64,000 nucleotides of DNA from Dioscorea cayenensis subsp. rotundata (Eukaryota > Streptophyta > Magnoliopsida > Dioscoreales > Dioscoreaceae): NCBI RefSeq assembly GCF_009730915.1, contig NC_052480.1:1612001-1676000 (forward strand), read 5' to 3'. The stretch's first letter is position 1. Each line of letters begins with the position of its first letter. The notes below the pieces were generated by a model. That model had not been told where the DNA came from, searched no databases, and saw only the letters and a program-made list of their open reading frames with translations. Positions 1 through 11,824 of the stretch are shown in pieces. The position numbers and the translations under genes are program-made.

Positions 1-1143
1 AAGAGTCAGTTTTAAGGCTGAGATACTAAGCAAGAACCAGAGAACTTCTCTTTGAAACATGAGTGTGGTAATCCAATAAGCTTCTTATCAATAAAAAGTC
101 AGTTTCTTTCATAAATAAAATTAGCAATAAATGAGATTTCTTTTTCTTTTACTTGCATATAAAGTTTATGGTAGCTTAGTCTTTATTCAGAAATGGAAAA
201 GAGAGGTACATGGGTTTATATTCTCACAATCACGCAAATAACGCCTAAACATCCCCAGATTTAGTAAGATCAACCTAGTATGAACCCTATGATATATGAA
301 GGTATTATGGTTGCTTAGATGGAATCCTCACACTAAGTACCGGCAGAAAACGCAATGCATAGCATGAGGGCCATGAGGGAAATAGTAGCGTAGAGTGCCC
401 ATGATATGTGTCTTACATGAAAGCAATAAATATGTCTTTATCCTGTAGAAGTAGATCGTAGCTGGCCCTTTTTCTTGGCGGGTCTTTTGGTCAGCCCCAC
501 AAATCAAAGAGTGATAGTCAAACCAATTTATCTCTGATACCTGAATAGGAATCTTTTACTCGCTGAATTCAGCTTATTAATTGCAAAAGTAGTGTAATTT
601 ATTTCTTCCAATGTGGTTTAATTTCTTACAAGCAAAATAGTGTAATTTATTTTCTGCAAAATAGTTTTAGTATCATAGTAGAAGAGTTACTATTTACTAA
701 TGAAATGAGTTTTATTTAAATTCAAATAATCTTATCATTTTATTCTTGCAAAATTATATTATCGTAATGGAGTATATTGTTATGTATGTAATAATAGGAG
801 CAACAAGAAATTAAGATCAGACTCAGCTAGTCTGGCCATTTCTTTACTCCCTAAAGGAGCCCACTTGCACCTCTCTGGAATACTAGTACTCCATTGAGAT
901 CCCATAGCTCCCATACTATTTTGGTTATGACCACTGTACTAGAAATATATGAATATATAAATAGCTTATATAATAATATGTATAACACCTCAATGAGAGG
1001 ACTTTGGGATATAAACTGATATACTCACCATCTATTAATGCATTATCATAGTATATTACAAAGTATATATATAATGAATACACATATAGTAGTGACTTTG
1101 AGTGAGATGGTAGAATATAAAGGAAGAAGGGTATATCCTTAAA
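1..1143 (+). other. Pararetrovirus leader arm (copy A), inverted relative to the viral genes
   Basis: This matches 29634-30762 in copy B. The stretch from about 612 to 1143 is also the reverse complement of 7222-7774. It is therefore one arm of an inverted repeat made of viral leader sequence. AATAAA-like signals occur near 90-120. It holds no convincing long ORF; a 74-residue minus-strand ORF at 925-1149 is low-complexity and I do not call it. Confidence 0.65.
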
Positions 1144-1165
1144 ACACATATACAGTAGTGCAGAC

Positions 1166-1910
1166 TTGAGTGAGAGATGGGTGTAATGGCATAAGTATGG
1201 TATAGTGCCATGTTGCTTTACAGTCCTTATGTTCGAAAGCGATATGTTCAGTTATGACAGTTCCCTGCATAAGAGATGTGTAAATATCGAGTTAACTTAT
1301 TGCCAGTCAGATTTTCAAATGTGGATGTTCTCCGATTAGGATAGAGTGTGAATCTCGAGCCACAGTCAAAGAATAAACTCGCCACCTACATAGCCTCTCT
1401 TCTGTTGAGCCTGGGACATGATAAAAATTGGTATCCCATTCATGAGTGGTTTGCCATGATGAGACCACATCTCATTCAGCTATTCTGGATAATGTCGAGA
1501 TCGGACAGTCTCGAAATGCGGAGGAGCACTGAATGCAAGCACCACAAAGTGTTTTGGATAGCTTTCATCCTGTAAATCAACGATATGCTCAGTGTCTAGC
1601 AGAGCGGGTTAGGCCTGTGTAGTTGTTTGGATTTGGAGAGTTATCCAATCAACCAAGCCGTGTTCAAATGGTGCGTTACATGAGTGATAACAATATTTCC
1701 AGTTCTTATCTCTTTCCAAGTCAAAGAGTTGATAGTCGCTTTATTATTGAAAATCCTTCAGCATAGATACAAGCTTGTCTCAAAGTATGTTTGGGTTTTG
1801 TACTTAGTAAGGCAAAACTCAGCCCCATCTTGTCTTAGTAATGATGAGGAGGCCAATGTATGGAATGAGTTTACTAGTTCAATATACTGGGTCTCCTTTT
1901 ACGAATAAAA
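1166..1910 (-). pseudogene. Broken copy of the last viral ORF (copy A)
   Basis: This is collinear with the intact 237-codon minus-strand ORF at 30734-31447, but here it is interrupted by several short indels, so no long frame survives. It lies downstream of the RNase H remnant in viral orientation. That is where caulimovirids with an extra 3' ORF (RTBV ORF4, or ORF VI/transactivator genes) carry it. I recognise no domain. Confidence 0.55.
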
Positions 1911-2639
1911 CCAAGTTTCATAATCATTAGTTTCACTGGACCCAAGACTTCTGGATCATATTTTTCTTCTTTTGTTTTGTAATTTCTTTCTGCCATTCTT
2001 CTCTTAGTATTTCTTTTCTTTCTTTCTTTGTCTTGTGTATTGATTTTATTTTTCCTGCTTGTTGCTTCCGGTCACTTTCATCTCTCCCTGCCAATATTTT
2101 GGTCTGCTATGGTAATTCTAGGAATACGCATCTAGAGATTTTGGGCCTCAAGTTCGCATCAACCAATTTTGTTTTAAGTGTGAGTGAGATAGTCACAAAA
2201 GCTGAGTGAGGATTTTTGGAAACGAGGAGTTCCTATTATTAGCTTTGTCAATATAATTTCTCTTGGTGGTCTAGCATGAGATTTCAGAGTAGGTTGAAGG
2301 ATAAGGGAGATCCCAATGGATGACATGGGCAGGCCCTGTGGTTTTGTGGAATAAACTCTTGGTGCTCGGTAAAGGTTTGACTACAAAGATTGCTACATCT
2401 TGTCAGATAAATTTTGTTAGTATGGTGGATTAATAGCATATTATAAAGGTAGGGTTTCCTTAGTTGTCACATTAACACATAACTCGTGAGGAGCTATATC
2501 GGTTTTGTAATCCTCGCTATAGTTAAGCATATGAACCAACTAAGGTTCAGTAGAAAGGTAGCTTTTTGCTTCCACATTAGTAAAATGTAGTAGTAATCTC
2601 ACTCAGCCTTGTAGTCCCCATTTATTACTAAAGCGTATG

Positions 2640-3250
2640 GTTAAGCAGATGGTCTATACTTATAGAATCGATGATATCCTCAAGGGAGGATCTTCTTTGA
2701 TACTTCTAGATAATCTCATCTCGCCATTGCTTTCATCACCCTTGATGTGTCTCAAAACTTAACATTGTATGCTAAATTAATTATTCTCGTCCTTTAAATG
2801 CTAACCATCTTCTTTTGACTAATTCATTTTATTATTTTTATTCTCATAAAATTTTACTATTGCCTCACAACTGTAGTTACTAAGATCTCTTTTTACCAAG
2901 CGTGAATAGTCCGAAGCTATCTAAAACTCTGAACTATCGTAAAATAGTTTCTTGGTGATCAATACTTGAGTTAAGTTTTTATTCACTTGTATTTTCCACT
3001 ACTATACCTACAAATTTGTTCTTCCATTTTAGGGGAATATTTATGAGGTTTACTGTTTTAAACCGCTCCCCATCCAAAATTCACATCCATCTCGATTCAA
3101 TTATTAGGTAATTAGATTCTAATGGTAATTTTTAAATCAGCAATTTTTCAACGTAGCTTTTTCGATCTTATCTATTTTCTATGCTGGGAATCTTCTAAAT
3201 CGAATAGCATTTGAACCCTGCTGGTCACTATTTTAGACATATGGTAGCTC
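2640..3250 (-). pseudogene. Pararetroviral RT-connection/RNase H remnant (copy A)
   Basis: This is the copy-A counterpart of the better preserved region at 32345-32870. The order of motifs is the same (RYSSGK-type, EILAV-type, TTD-type), but frames are broken by many single-base changes. The polymerase core expected upstream in viral orientation is missing; its place is taken by the AT-rich block at 3290-4300. It is not functional. Confidence 0.55.
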
Positions 3251-3289
3251 TACTAGTGCTCACAAGATTTTTACAAAAGGTCTGGCATA

Positions 3290-3553
3290 CTAATAAAAAG
3301 CATTACATGCACATGCATGCACGTGTACTCACGTAAATCAACAAACAAAGTAAATAAATAAATAAAAGGGTCTCACCATGAAGGAGATATGTCGTGAAAA
3401 TGAATAAATGATAAGGAGAAAATGAGAAGCATGGCTGCATGCATACTCATGTGCATAAAGAATTTTCAAAAAGGTGGTCCCATCGTATACATGGAATGAA
3501 TATGATAACATGGATTTATATATAAATATATTTTTAAAAATTCGAAGCCGAAA

Positions 3554-3601
<48 letters not shown>

Positions 3602-4300
3602 TTCCATATAATAATTACAGACTCATCTCGAGCGTAGCGGGTAATGAGACATACAAAACAACAAGATATGCAAATGCTGATGAAGACACACATGCAGCGA
3701 CATATAAATTAAAGCGAAGAAAAGCCCAAGTCAAGATTGCAAGATATGAAAGAGTCAAGATTTGAAAAATCCATATAAATCAATAATTGAATCAGCCTCA
3801 AGACGTCAGGTTAAAAGACACGAAAAGTAGTTTCACATGTCAGAGTGAAGCTTTTTACAAGCATAAAAAGAGAGCTACAAAAAGTCACAATTAAGTTTAT
3901 GATTCGTTAACATAAAGGATCCATAACTTGAAATCCAAATCAAATTCAAAATACAAATCAAATCCATGACGCAAAATGTCCAAGACACAAGTTCAGACAC
4001 AAGTTCACAAGTTTCTAAATCATATCCTAGATTCAAATTCTCAAAAATTTGATAAAGACTATATATCAACAAAAGTCAGAGCATGTTTTTCGTAAAATAG
4101 TCAAAGGGAGATAAAATACTACAATCATTGTTCACGTAGGCCTACAAACCTCGAGTGGCAGTTAAGATGATTTCAAATTTATTGTACTTTCAAAGAAATC
4201 TAGGAATTCATATTTATTGTAATGAATGAAATTGATTGTCACAATTTGTTTCTTTGTTCACACTTATTTCTTAATCCGAGCTTTCTGTGACAATGTCAAT
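3290..4300. other. AT-rich non-coding block replacing the viral polymerase core (copy A)
   Basis: About 1 kb matches 32890-34020 in copy B. It contains a (TA)n run (about 3559-3599) and short purine-rich phrases built on CAAGATT, CAAATC and CAAGTTCA. No coding frame or viral motif was seen. It was present before the segmental duplication because both copies carry it. Confidence 0.5.
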
Positions 4301-4439
4301 GATAATTAACATTAGAGGCTTACCCTTATGGAAGTCATGAACGCATAATCTCTTGAAGTCATAAAATTAAAATTTGATTTGTGATCCATTATTTTTAACC
4401 ATCCCAACCACTAATTAAATCCTAGGGTGAGAAAAAAGG

Positions 4440-5110
4440 AGCCCACGAAATCTCACGGGAACCTTTGTTTATATGATTCCCTGTGCGACCCTTGTTGTTT
4501 CCCTAGATAGTTTTTCTAAATATGCATACATTTCTAGGGTTGTTTTTCCGACTTCTAATTCATCAAATTTCCTACAAACTAATTGGGACAATACTTAATT
4601 ACCATGTGCCACTTTTGTGGATCATGTGCTACTAGATTCAATATTAATTCTGCCATCATCTACTAATAGTTTTCCCTATCTGTGGTCTCTAAAAGGTAAT
4701 CGATTTTTCCTCTTGGTCTTTCACTAGTCCCTTTCTTCTTTGTATTCATTGTAAGAAGGCCTACTAGGGCTGCCCCACACTTTGGTTAGTTGTGCTATAT
4801 GTGGGGTTGGATTGCTGCTACTGCTAGAAATATTACTATGACTTATGTCCATCAAATTTAAACTAGGTATCTCTTCTAGAATTAAATTATTAGTTTCATG
4901 TTCATATAAAATGATTAAATTATTATCTTGATCATAAACTAGTTTATTATGTTTCTAGCGATTTCCTTGATCTATCAAGATTGTTTCTAATCTTAATATA
5001 CTATTATAAGGTAAATTGTATTCTACTCCGGGTATTTGAGTTCCTTCTCTATACCTATTCATCTTCTAATTCTTGATGTTGCTGAAGTTGGTATTCTGAG
5101 AATCTAATAC
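4440..5110 (-). pseudogene. Coat-protein N-terminal region remnant (copy A)
   Basis: Counterpart of 34030-34960. In viral orientation this follows the movement-protein region, where the coat domain lies in badna- and tungrovirus polyproteins. It is more degraded than copy B, with frameshifts throughout. Confidence 0.45.
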
Positions 5111-5259
5111 TAAATGTGCCATTATTATTTTCAAAAATTGATCCGGTTGTAGGAGCATTTATTCTATTATTAGTATTGTCTAGATTTTTATCTATAGTCC
5201 ATTATGTTCGATGTTGTTGCCATCTATTGGTAATGGTTTTTATTAACTAATACCTCTAC

Positions 5260-5779
5260 TTGCTATTCCGGACATTAGTTCTTTCTATATGTAACTTATA
5301 ATTTATGTTACTACTATTAGTTAGTTACCCTAAAAATCCTATGTTAAGCAAAGAGGTTGTTGTTTTACGGTTAATTCTTCATATCCTTTTAGATTGTATA
5401 CCTATTTCTAAATTATGTATATCTCTAATCGACATTAGTATGTCTGGGCTACAGTAGAATAACCCTATATTCTTATCCATATCTACTTCAATGCTTGCTA
5501 TTACTGCTTTATTAGACACGGACCAACTCTTATCTTAGACCATTAATAAAACTTTACAACCTTCTTTTTTCTTGGTTAATCCCTTTATACCTATTACTTG
5601 AGTCCTGTATGTATCAGACTTTTACCACTCTCTTTTATTTGTCGTATAGATTCTTTATTAAGTATAGGAATATTACATGGATTAGTGGTTACCAATATCT
5701 CTTGTTCCCTACTAAACTCCAATAAACTGGTAGTAAGATTCAAAGGTCCTACATGATACAGTGTTTTGGGAGACATCAA
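5260..5779 (-). pseudogene. Movement-protein-like remnant of a pararetrovirus (copy A)
   Basis: An open frame at 5779-5594 is followed by broken frames to about 5260. Visible pieces are IHTGL early on and, further on, FYCSPDILMSIRD and IQSKGYEEL. In my recollection of the family these match conserved parts of the caulimovirid movement domain, which helps virus pass plasmodesmata. Several stops and frameshifts interrupt it, so it is a fossil. Copy B has lost most of this region to the block at 35081-36415, so copy A holds the longer record. Confidence 0.6.
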
Positions 5780-5980
5780 TTCTATCTGTTGTATAGCATA
5801 TTTTTCTAAATCAGATCTAATTTATCATAAATTTCTATTAATATTTGAATAATAGTATTATTTTGTCAAGAGTTTCCTTATCTTGCCTAGAAGTTGCCTC
5901 ATAGGAGCTAAATCCTACAGGGAGACTCAGAATTTCCCTTGTTGCTTATAAAGCTTTAAGATAGATATTTGTACCACTAG

Positions 5981-6940
5981 TCATGTTACTATTAATTGTT
6001 TTATTTCATCTAATGAATGCTTAATTTCTTGGTATTTATTATCTAATCTTATAGTATTATTTTGTGTATAATTTATGGCATCTAATATTTCTTGCTTATG
6101 AGTTAATTTCTTTATTTCTCCTAAAGGTTTTATTAAATCGTTATTTTCGTTTTTAATATATTCTATGCTACATCTAAGTAAATTTATTATTCTATTTCTT
6201 GCAACTAGATCTGTATTAATTTGATTATTTAAATTAATCATGTTATGATGATATTTTCCTAAATTAATTCCTAATGATACTAAGAGATCAATTATTGTAT
6301 TTGGTTGGCTATTTTCTTGATGCATTGAATGATGGAAGCTATTTTTATAGTTATTAAAATAACACTTGTGTTTAAATTTTTCCAGCTTTACTATCTTTAT
6401 TCCAATATTGGGTATTGCTAGATCTAAATATTCTATTTCTAATTCCATTTTTATGTGTAACATATATGCTTCTATTGTTTCTAGGCTAATGAGTAATCTT
6501 TTTTCCCATTTTTTCAAATAATCTAGCTTTCTTTAGAGTTCTTCTGGATATAATTTTTTTCTTCTATAAAACTTAATTACCCATTCTCCGTTAAGCTTAT
6601 GTATTTTTTCATGGCTTATTACTTCTTCTCCTTCTAAAAAATATATTCTTTTTTTTTTTCTTAAAATCTTTCTTACACCTAATAACCACCCAGCCCTTCT
6701 TCCTTTAATTTGATCTTCTACTCATATATTTAACCTAATTACATATTTTATTAATGGTATTAAATAATTTTCTATTGTTTCTAGATCTATTTCTTTTAAC
6801 AATTCTCTCATTTTTGAAAATTTCCTATACTATGGTATTGATCGATTATTCCATATTTATGGTATATTATTTGTTGTTCACAATGATCATATTCTATAGG
6901 GTTCCATTCCTTTCATTTTATCCATGCTATGTAGAAATAT
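5981..6940 (-). pseudogene. Pararetrovirus ORF1-like gene, partly open (copy A)
   Basis: The longest open piece is 6517-5981 (178 codons), with a broken upstream part to about 6940. It is Lys/Glu/Asn/Ile-rich with heptad-like spacing, for example KLTHKQEILDAINYTQ, suggesting a coiled-coil-prone virion-associated protein. It is the first gene after the tRNA-Met primer site, as expected for ORF1 of badna- and tungrovirus-like genomes. The family assignment rests on position and composition, not on a recognised domain. Copy B matches closely at 36413-37381 but lacks the last part. Confidence 0.5.
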
Positions 6941-7204
6941 TCATTCCCTTTCTTATCTATTTGTTTATTATGAGTTTCACAATACTGTTCCCACCTTCTA
7001 ATATGATAATTCCTATTTTTTAAATATCTTTTAAGTCATATTAACCATAACACTCTTCTATATTTAATTATATCTTTCTTTCTTCTATTTTCCTTAGTAA
7101 TATATTGGCTTAAAGGTCCTAAAACATTATCTATTCTTTGCAAGGCTATACTTAATTCTTCGTTTATACCTACTGGAAGATCTATTAGTTCTACAATTAT
7201 ATAA

Positions 7205-7222
7205 TCAGGGGTTTGATACCAA
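7205..7222 (-). other. tRNA-Met primer binding site of the pararetrovirus (copy A)
   Basis: The minus strand reads TGGTATCAAACCCCTGAT. Caulimoviridae use the initiator tRNA-Met complement TGGTATCAGAGC. The match is weaker than in copy B (TGGTATCAAAGC at 37459-37448). Confidence 0.6.
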
Positions 7223-7774
7223 TTTTAAGGGTCTACTATACTATACTTGGCTATATTCTACAATCTCACTCAAAGTCACTACTGTATGTGTATTCATTAT
7301 ATATTACTTGTAATATACTGCGATAATGCATTAATATATGGTAGTATATCATTTTATTTCCTAAGTCCTCTTCATTGAGAAAAGCATTATACATATTATT
7401 ATATAAACTATTAATATATTCATATATTTCTAGTACAATGATCATAGCCAATATAGTATAAGAGCCTAGGATCTAAATGGAATACGGGTATTTCAGAGAG
7501 GTGTGCAAGTGAGCTCCTTTAGGGGAGTAAAAAAATGGCCGGACCAAAGCTGAGTCTCTTTACTTTTCCTTGTTGCCCATAGCTCTCTTAACATAAACAA
7601 TACACTCCATTACTATAATATAAATTTTTTTGCAAGAATAAAATGATAAGATCATTTTGAATTTAAATAAACTATTGCATTAGTAAATAAATAAACTAGA
7701 TCTTCTTCTAGTAAATACACTAAACTATCTTGCAGAAAATAAATTACACTACTTTGCTTGTAAGAAATTAAATC
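7222..7774 (-). repeat. Inverted leader arm next to the primer site (copy A)
   Basis: Reverse complement of about 612-1143 and direct match of 37458-38919 without the 907-bp insertion found there. It ends exactly where alcohol dehydrogenase sequence begins. Confidence 0.75.
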
Positions 7775-8027
7775 ATCTTTGGAAACTATAAACCGCATGA
7801 ACCGATCTTCCTGCATTGTTGGGAGAAGTATATGAACAAGGTGATGATTGAAATTTCGAAAATCATTCTCACATTGTGTTATCTAAGTCCTTGTTCGATA
7901 AGCGATGCAAGAGCTAGAACTCGAGAAATTTATCACCCATGAAGTGCATTCGCCGAGATCAACAAAGGCTTACGAGTTCATGCTCAACGATGATAGTCTC
8001 CACTGCATCATTCGCATGGATGGTTGA
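7775..8027 (+). pseudogene. Alcohol dehydrogenase 3'-end fragment (copy A)
   Basis: The fragment contains the second part of exon 8, intron 8 and exon 9 of the ADH gene at 25586-29473. It begins at the Leu-Phe-Gly-Asn-Tyr codons and ends at the Met-Asp-Gly stop (TGA 8025-8027). It lacks the start, the zinc ligands and the NAD fold. Relative to the full gene it has base changes and small indels, so it is not expressed as an enzyme. Confidence 0.85.
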
Positions 8028-8115
8028 TCCGATTACTACGTTTGCTTGAAAGGAATAGCGTTGTTCATAATCGAAAATCGGGTTGTGGATTTCTCAGTAA
8101 CTCTTGTAATTTCGC

Positions 8116-8641
8116 TAGTGGTGTCAAAGCAGGGCGGACTGGCCGGTGCGGCCCGGACCCATACAACCCAAGCACTATGCGTGCTCGGGTCGGCACTGGC
8201 CCGTCTAGAAATCGTCTTTCGGGCGGCACGGCCCGCCAACCACAAGGTCGGCCCAACCACGTGGGCCGAGTCGGGATTATATTATATTTATATTTTTTTA
8301 TTTTAAATCCCAAAAATATAAGAAAAAATATCCTAAAAATTGCTAAAAAATATATAAAAAAATATCCTAAAAATTCAAAAAAACATAGAACTAAAAAGCC
8401 TTATTGACTAAAAAAACAAAAAAATATACCAAAAAAATTACTTGTATTTGGCGTGCTGGGTCATGTTGGCTCGAGCGGGCCGCGGGTCGTGCCGGCCCAC
8501 GGGCTACAAATCCTAGCTTAGCACGGCTCAGGGTTTGGGCCGTGCCTCGCCCGGGCAAGATCTTGTAGCATCGTGCTTGAGCCAAGCACGTGCAACTCGT
8601 CTGCGGGCCCACGGCCGGACGCGACCCGTTTAACACCACTA
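8116..8641. mobile_element. Non-autonomous hAT element, 526 bp
   Basis: The insertion is absent from copy B. It is flanked by a perfect 8-bp TSD AATTTCGC (8108-8115 and 8642-8649). Its ends are inverted, TAGTGGTGT at the left and ACACCACTA at the right. Subterminal DNA is very GC-rich (GGCCGGTGCGGCCCGG type) around an AT-rich core. An 8-bp TSD with short inverted ends is the hAT signature. Overlapping ORFs in the GC-rich part are artefacts of composition. Confidence 0.92.
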
Positions 8642-8769
8642 AATTTCGCATATAAAATATATTTGCTTGTTTGAGATGTCAAAGTTTTGGCAACAGAGGC
8701 TTCATTGAAAAAGAATCATATGAAACAATTGCAACACTAAAAAATACCAAAGTTCGAGTAGAATCGAGT

Positions 8770-10031
8770 GCTTTCAATTACGGCAAATGCATTCGGGAAG
8801 TGGATTTTCATAGAAAGATTCTTCGGTCCTAAGAGCGGTTTCTTCCTTTCATTCTCGGTAGAGAACCATATCATTTCCTTGGAGATCCTTGTCTGTCAAA
8901 TAGCAAATTCAATATCAGTTGTTTATCAAGAAGTGGTTGCACAGATGCCATCGACAATACCTTGATTTATGCATTCGAGTTACAAGTGGCAATAAAGTCG
9001 AACTTTCTTTCAGCTCTCCATTTTCTATCTTGTCAAAGAGTTCCACTAACCCTTTCCTGAAGCCAAACGGGGGTGCGAAATAGTGAAATTTAGAAGATGG
9101 TAGAGATGCAACATGTCGACAATCTCAACTACAAAAAGCAGTGCGAGTAATACCCTATACGGGTTGATCGTCTTCCGGTGACCGAGATATCTCCTGTGTC
9201 CCTCAACAGCTCTTGCCATGTCACCAGTGTTGGATGGAACAAATACATCACTTTCTACTGATATTATATAATCAATAGTCGCAGCCCTCGAGATGCATGG
9301 CTAGCAAATTTTTCAATTCTTACTAGCATTTGCTAATGTCTCCTGTAAAAAATTTCAATGTAGTTATAGATGGAAGAATTGGTAACATAGTTTGCACCAA
9401 GCATAATTTAGCACAAGATGAGAGAACCTTGAAAACCAAGTTAGGGAGGCGAGATCGCAAGTCCGAGAGATAAGTGTCTCCACGAATATTTCACCCGCCG
9501 CTATATAGATATAGGGTGGGTCGGAGGGTAACCAAAAGCTTGCAAAAAGATCCCAACCTCTTTGGGGGTCAAAGGACAAAAAGCCTCCTATTCTACTGTT
9601 CGATTGAGTTTATTTTCTTTAATTTCCAATGTTTCGTATTCTCCCTAATAATAAGAAAATTGGTTCTCAACCAAATCAAGGAAATGAAACAAAATCCACA
9701 ATAAATAGAGAGCATCTCACCTCAAAGCAATCGACATTTTCGACTTGAATTGTTTTTGGGGAAGAGGAGCCGGGGCGAACCCACTGAGACCCGAGGGGAC
9801 GTGCACAAGCCTCGGTGGAACAAGTGGGAGCAGGGGCTGCGCTCATGTGGTAGCTGGAACCACCCGTACACAACCAATATTCATAACTCCAGAAATATGC
9901 ACTTTCGGTAGAAATCGAACTCTCACCACTCGTTGAGAGCTCTATCGGCGACCCGTGTACCAATAGACCCGAAGGTCGTTGGCTTCAGCTTCGGAATCGT
10001 TGAGGCCATAAGTACATCCAGTAAAAGAGAC
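8770..10031 (-). pseudogene. 3' part of O-fucosyltransferase gene (copy A), broken
   Basis: This matches exons 7 (partial) to 11 and the introns of the gene at 45697-39379. The segment is truncated at 10031 inside the exon 7 equivalent and has no upstream exons. A SINE has landed in the exon 7 equivalent, and many one-base indels break the frames. For example the exon 8 equivalent opens only as a scrambled frame at 9579-9364. It is a duplicated fragment, not a gene. Confidence 0.85.
9747..9983 (-). mobile_element. tRNA-derived SINE inserted in the duplicated exon
   Basis: About 237 bp are present here and absent from copy B, where the exon is uninterrupted. On the minus strand there is an A-box-like TGGTACACGGG (9962-9952) near the 5' end and a B-box-like AGTTCGATTTC (9921-9911) about 40 nt further on, the arrangement of a Pol III promoter of a tRNA-derived SINE. 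Imperfect flanking duplication: TTCGACTT on the left (9739-9746) and TTCAGCTT (about 9984-9991) on the right. I did not match it to a named family. Confidence 0.6.
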
Positions 10032-10189
10032 TTGCACTCAATCTCTTAACACATTTATACATTCATTTTGCATGAACTACGACTCAAATCCACTTCTTGA
10101 CTAGAATACGAACATCTTAGACACAAAATTTATACCAAAAAATTAAATAGTCCTAATAATCCTATATATCTTGAATAATAATATGTCTG

Positions 10190-10656
10190 ATTAGCAACAG
10201 AAAAATTAGAATCGGATTAATTCCGTTTCGATTCATATTAACAGCGAACTTTGCGTTCGTTTTTAAATTAACAATGAATAAACTTCCACTTCTAAATTAA
10301 CAACGGCATATAAGTTGATTTCTAATTCGTTTCTAATTAACAAATGGAAAACACATCAGGTTTCTAATCTGTTTCTAATTTAGAAAGCGGAACATGATTC
10401 CGTTTCTAAATTTAAAATATAAAAGAGCTTATTAAAAAAATATATAATTATTGTATAACATTTTTAAAAAATTTATTAAATTATTAAATCTAATCCTATT
10501 TGAGTATTAATAAATAATAATTTTGTACAATTAATAATATGAAATAGACTTATAGAGCTTTTTTTTATAAATTAATTTTAACTTTTTAAAAATGAAAAAA
10601 ATTCATTTTTGACTTTAATATTACTTAAAAAAATATGCAAATAAATTGGTAATTAA

Positions 10657-10752
<96 letters not shown>

Positions 10753-10970
10753 ACTATATATATAAGATGTTTTTATTTAATTAGGTAGAATTAATGTGAT
10801 TTATTAGCTAGGTAGATCGAATGTGATGTATTAAATTGATCTCAATAATATATTTAGATAATATTATCCTAAATTAAAATTATTTTTAAGTTAATATAAT
10901 TAAAAATGGATATTTATATTTTAAAATCATTTTAAAAATTTATAAATAGCTTACAACGAAAGATATATCA

Positions 10971-11006
<36 letters not shown>

Positions 11007-11824
11007 TTATTTATGTATAACTAAATATTTATTTTAATTATATATATTAGAAGCGGATAACTAATCCATTTCTAAATTAAAAAAACAAAACGATTGGGCG
11101 TTCTTTCGATTTAGAAAGCGGATCAATTTTCCATCTTTTAGAAAAGGATAACTATTCTGTTTCTGATTTAGAAACGAACAACTATTCAGTTTCTGATTTA
11201 AAAACAGATAACTTGTCCGTTTCTGATTAGAAAGGGAATGCAATCCGTTTCCAAATTAGAAACGGATAACATATCCGATTTTGTTTCAAAATATTATTTA
11301 TTATATTTTTTTAATTTAAAAATGGATTAAAAACCGATTAATCTGTTTTTGAATTTATTTTATTTTTAAAATTTTAAATGTAGAAATAGAAAGCGAATAA
11401 TCGATTCAAAATTTAATTGATTTTATATATTTTTTTAAATTTAGGATCGGTTTTGGAAAGCCCGAATTTTTTTACATTTCTAATGAGAAAAAGCAAGCGT
11501 TCGGGTTTCTAATCAATATTTCAAAGCAGATATGAGTTTGTTTTCTAATCCCAGTGTCTAATTTACGAAGCGGATTAAGAGCGATTTGATTTAAAAAGCA
11601 GTTAGAAAGCAGACACAAAAATCCGTTTTCATTTTTTTAATTTAGCAACGAAGAAAAAAATCTAATTTAAATCCGTTTCAAATATTAGCAATGGACAATA
11701 TTTTGCATTGCTAATCAAATTAGCAATGAGCTTTTTAGGAACTGAAAAATTCCATTTCTAACTTAAATTAGCAACGGATTAGAAATGGAAAAAACTGTTT
11801 CTAAATTGTGAATTTGTTGTAGTG
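10190..11824. mobile_element. Non-autonomous CACTA-like element
   Basis: The right end reads, on the minus strand, CACTACAACAAATTCAC (11824 backwards), a canonical CACTA terminus. Inside both ends are dense short subterminal repeats of GAAACGGAT / TTTCTAATCCG type in both orientations (about 10200-10400 and 11050-11810), as expected for CACTA transposase binding. The left end near 10190 (AGCAACAGAAAAATTAG) is degraded, so the boundary and 3-bp TSD are not settled. No transposase is present; the core is AT-rich with a (TA)n run. Confidence 0.65.
10661..10751. repeat. (TA)n microsatellite
   Basis: About 90 bp of almost pure TA inside the CACTA-like element. A second short TA run lies at about 10975-11002. 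Confidence 0.9.

Larger units (their letters stand above)
1..10031. repeat. Segmental duplication, copy A (partner about 29634-40375)
   Basis: This whole stretch aligns collinearly, by eye, with 29634-40375. The shared order is viral leader, last ORF, RNase H, AT-rich block, coat-like, movement-like and ORF1-like regions, primer site, inverted leader arm, ADH 3' fragment and fucosyltransferase 3' exons. Homology stops at about 10031, inside a fucosyltransferase exon. The left edge lies outside the window. Copy A lacks the 907-bp insertion at 37647-38553 and the block at 35081-36415. It has private insertions at 8116-8641 (hAT) and about 9747-9983 (SINE). These private insertions show that the two copies are old and separate, not an assembly repeat. 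Confidence 0.9.

Noticed and set aside
3466-3693. ORF with a Tyr/Ile run on the minus strand
   Set aside because: Translation of a (TA)n microsatellite; the same artefact appears at 21780-21860, 27266-27583, 56220-56310 and 56960-57000.
8024-8651. Several overlapping Arg/Pro-rich ORFs on both strands
   Set aside because: They lie across the GC-rich ends of the hAT element; inverted-repeat composition keeps all frames open.
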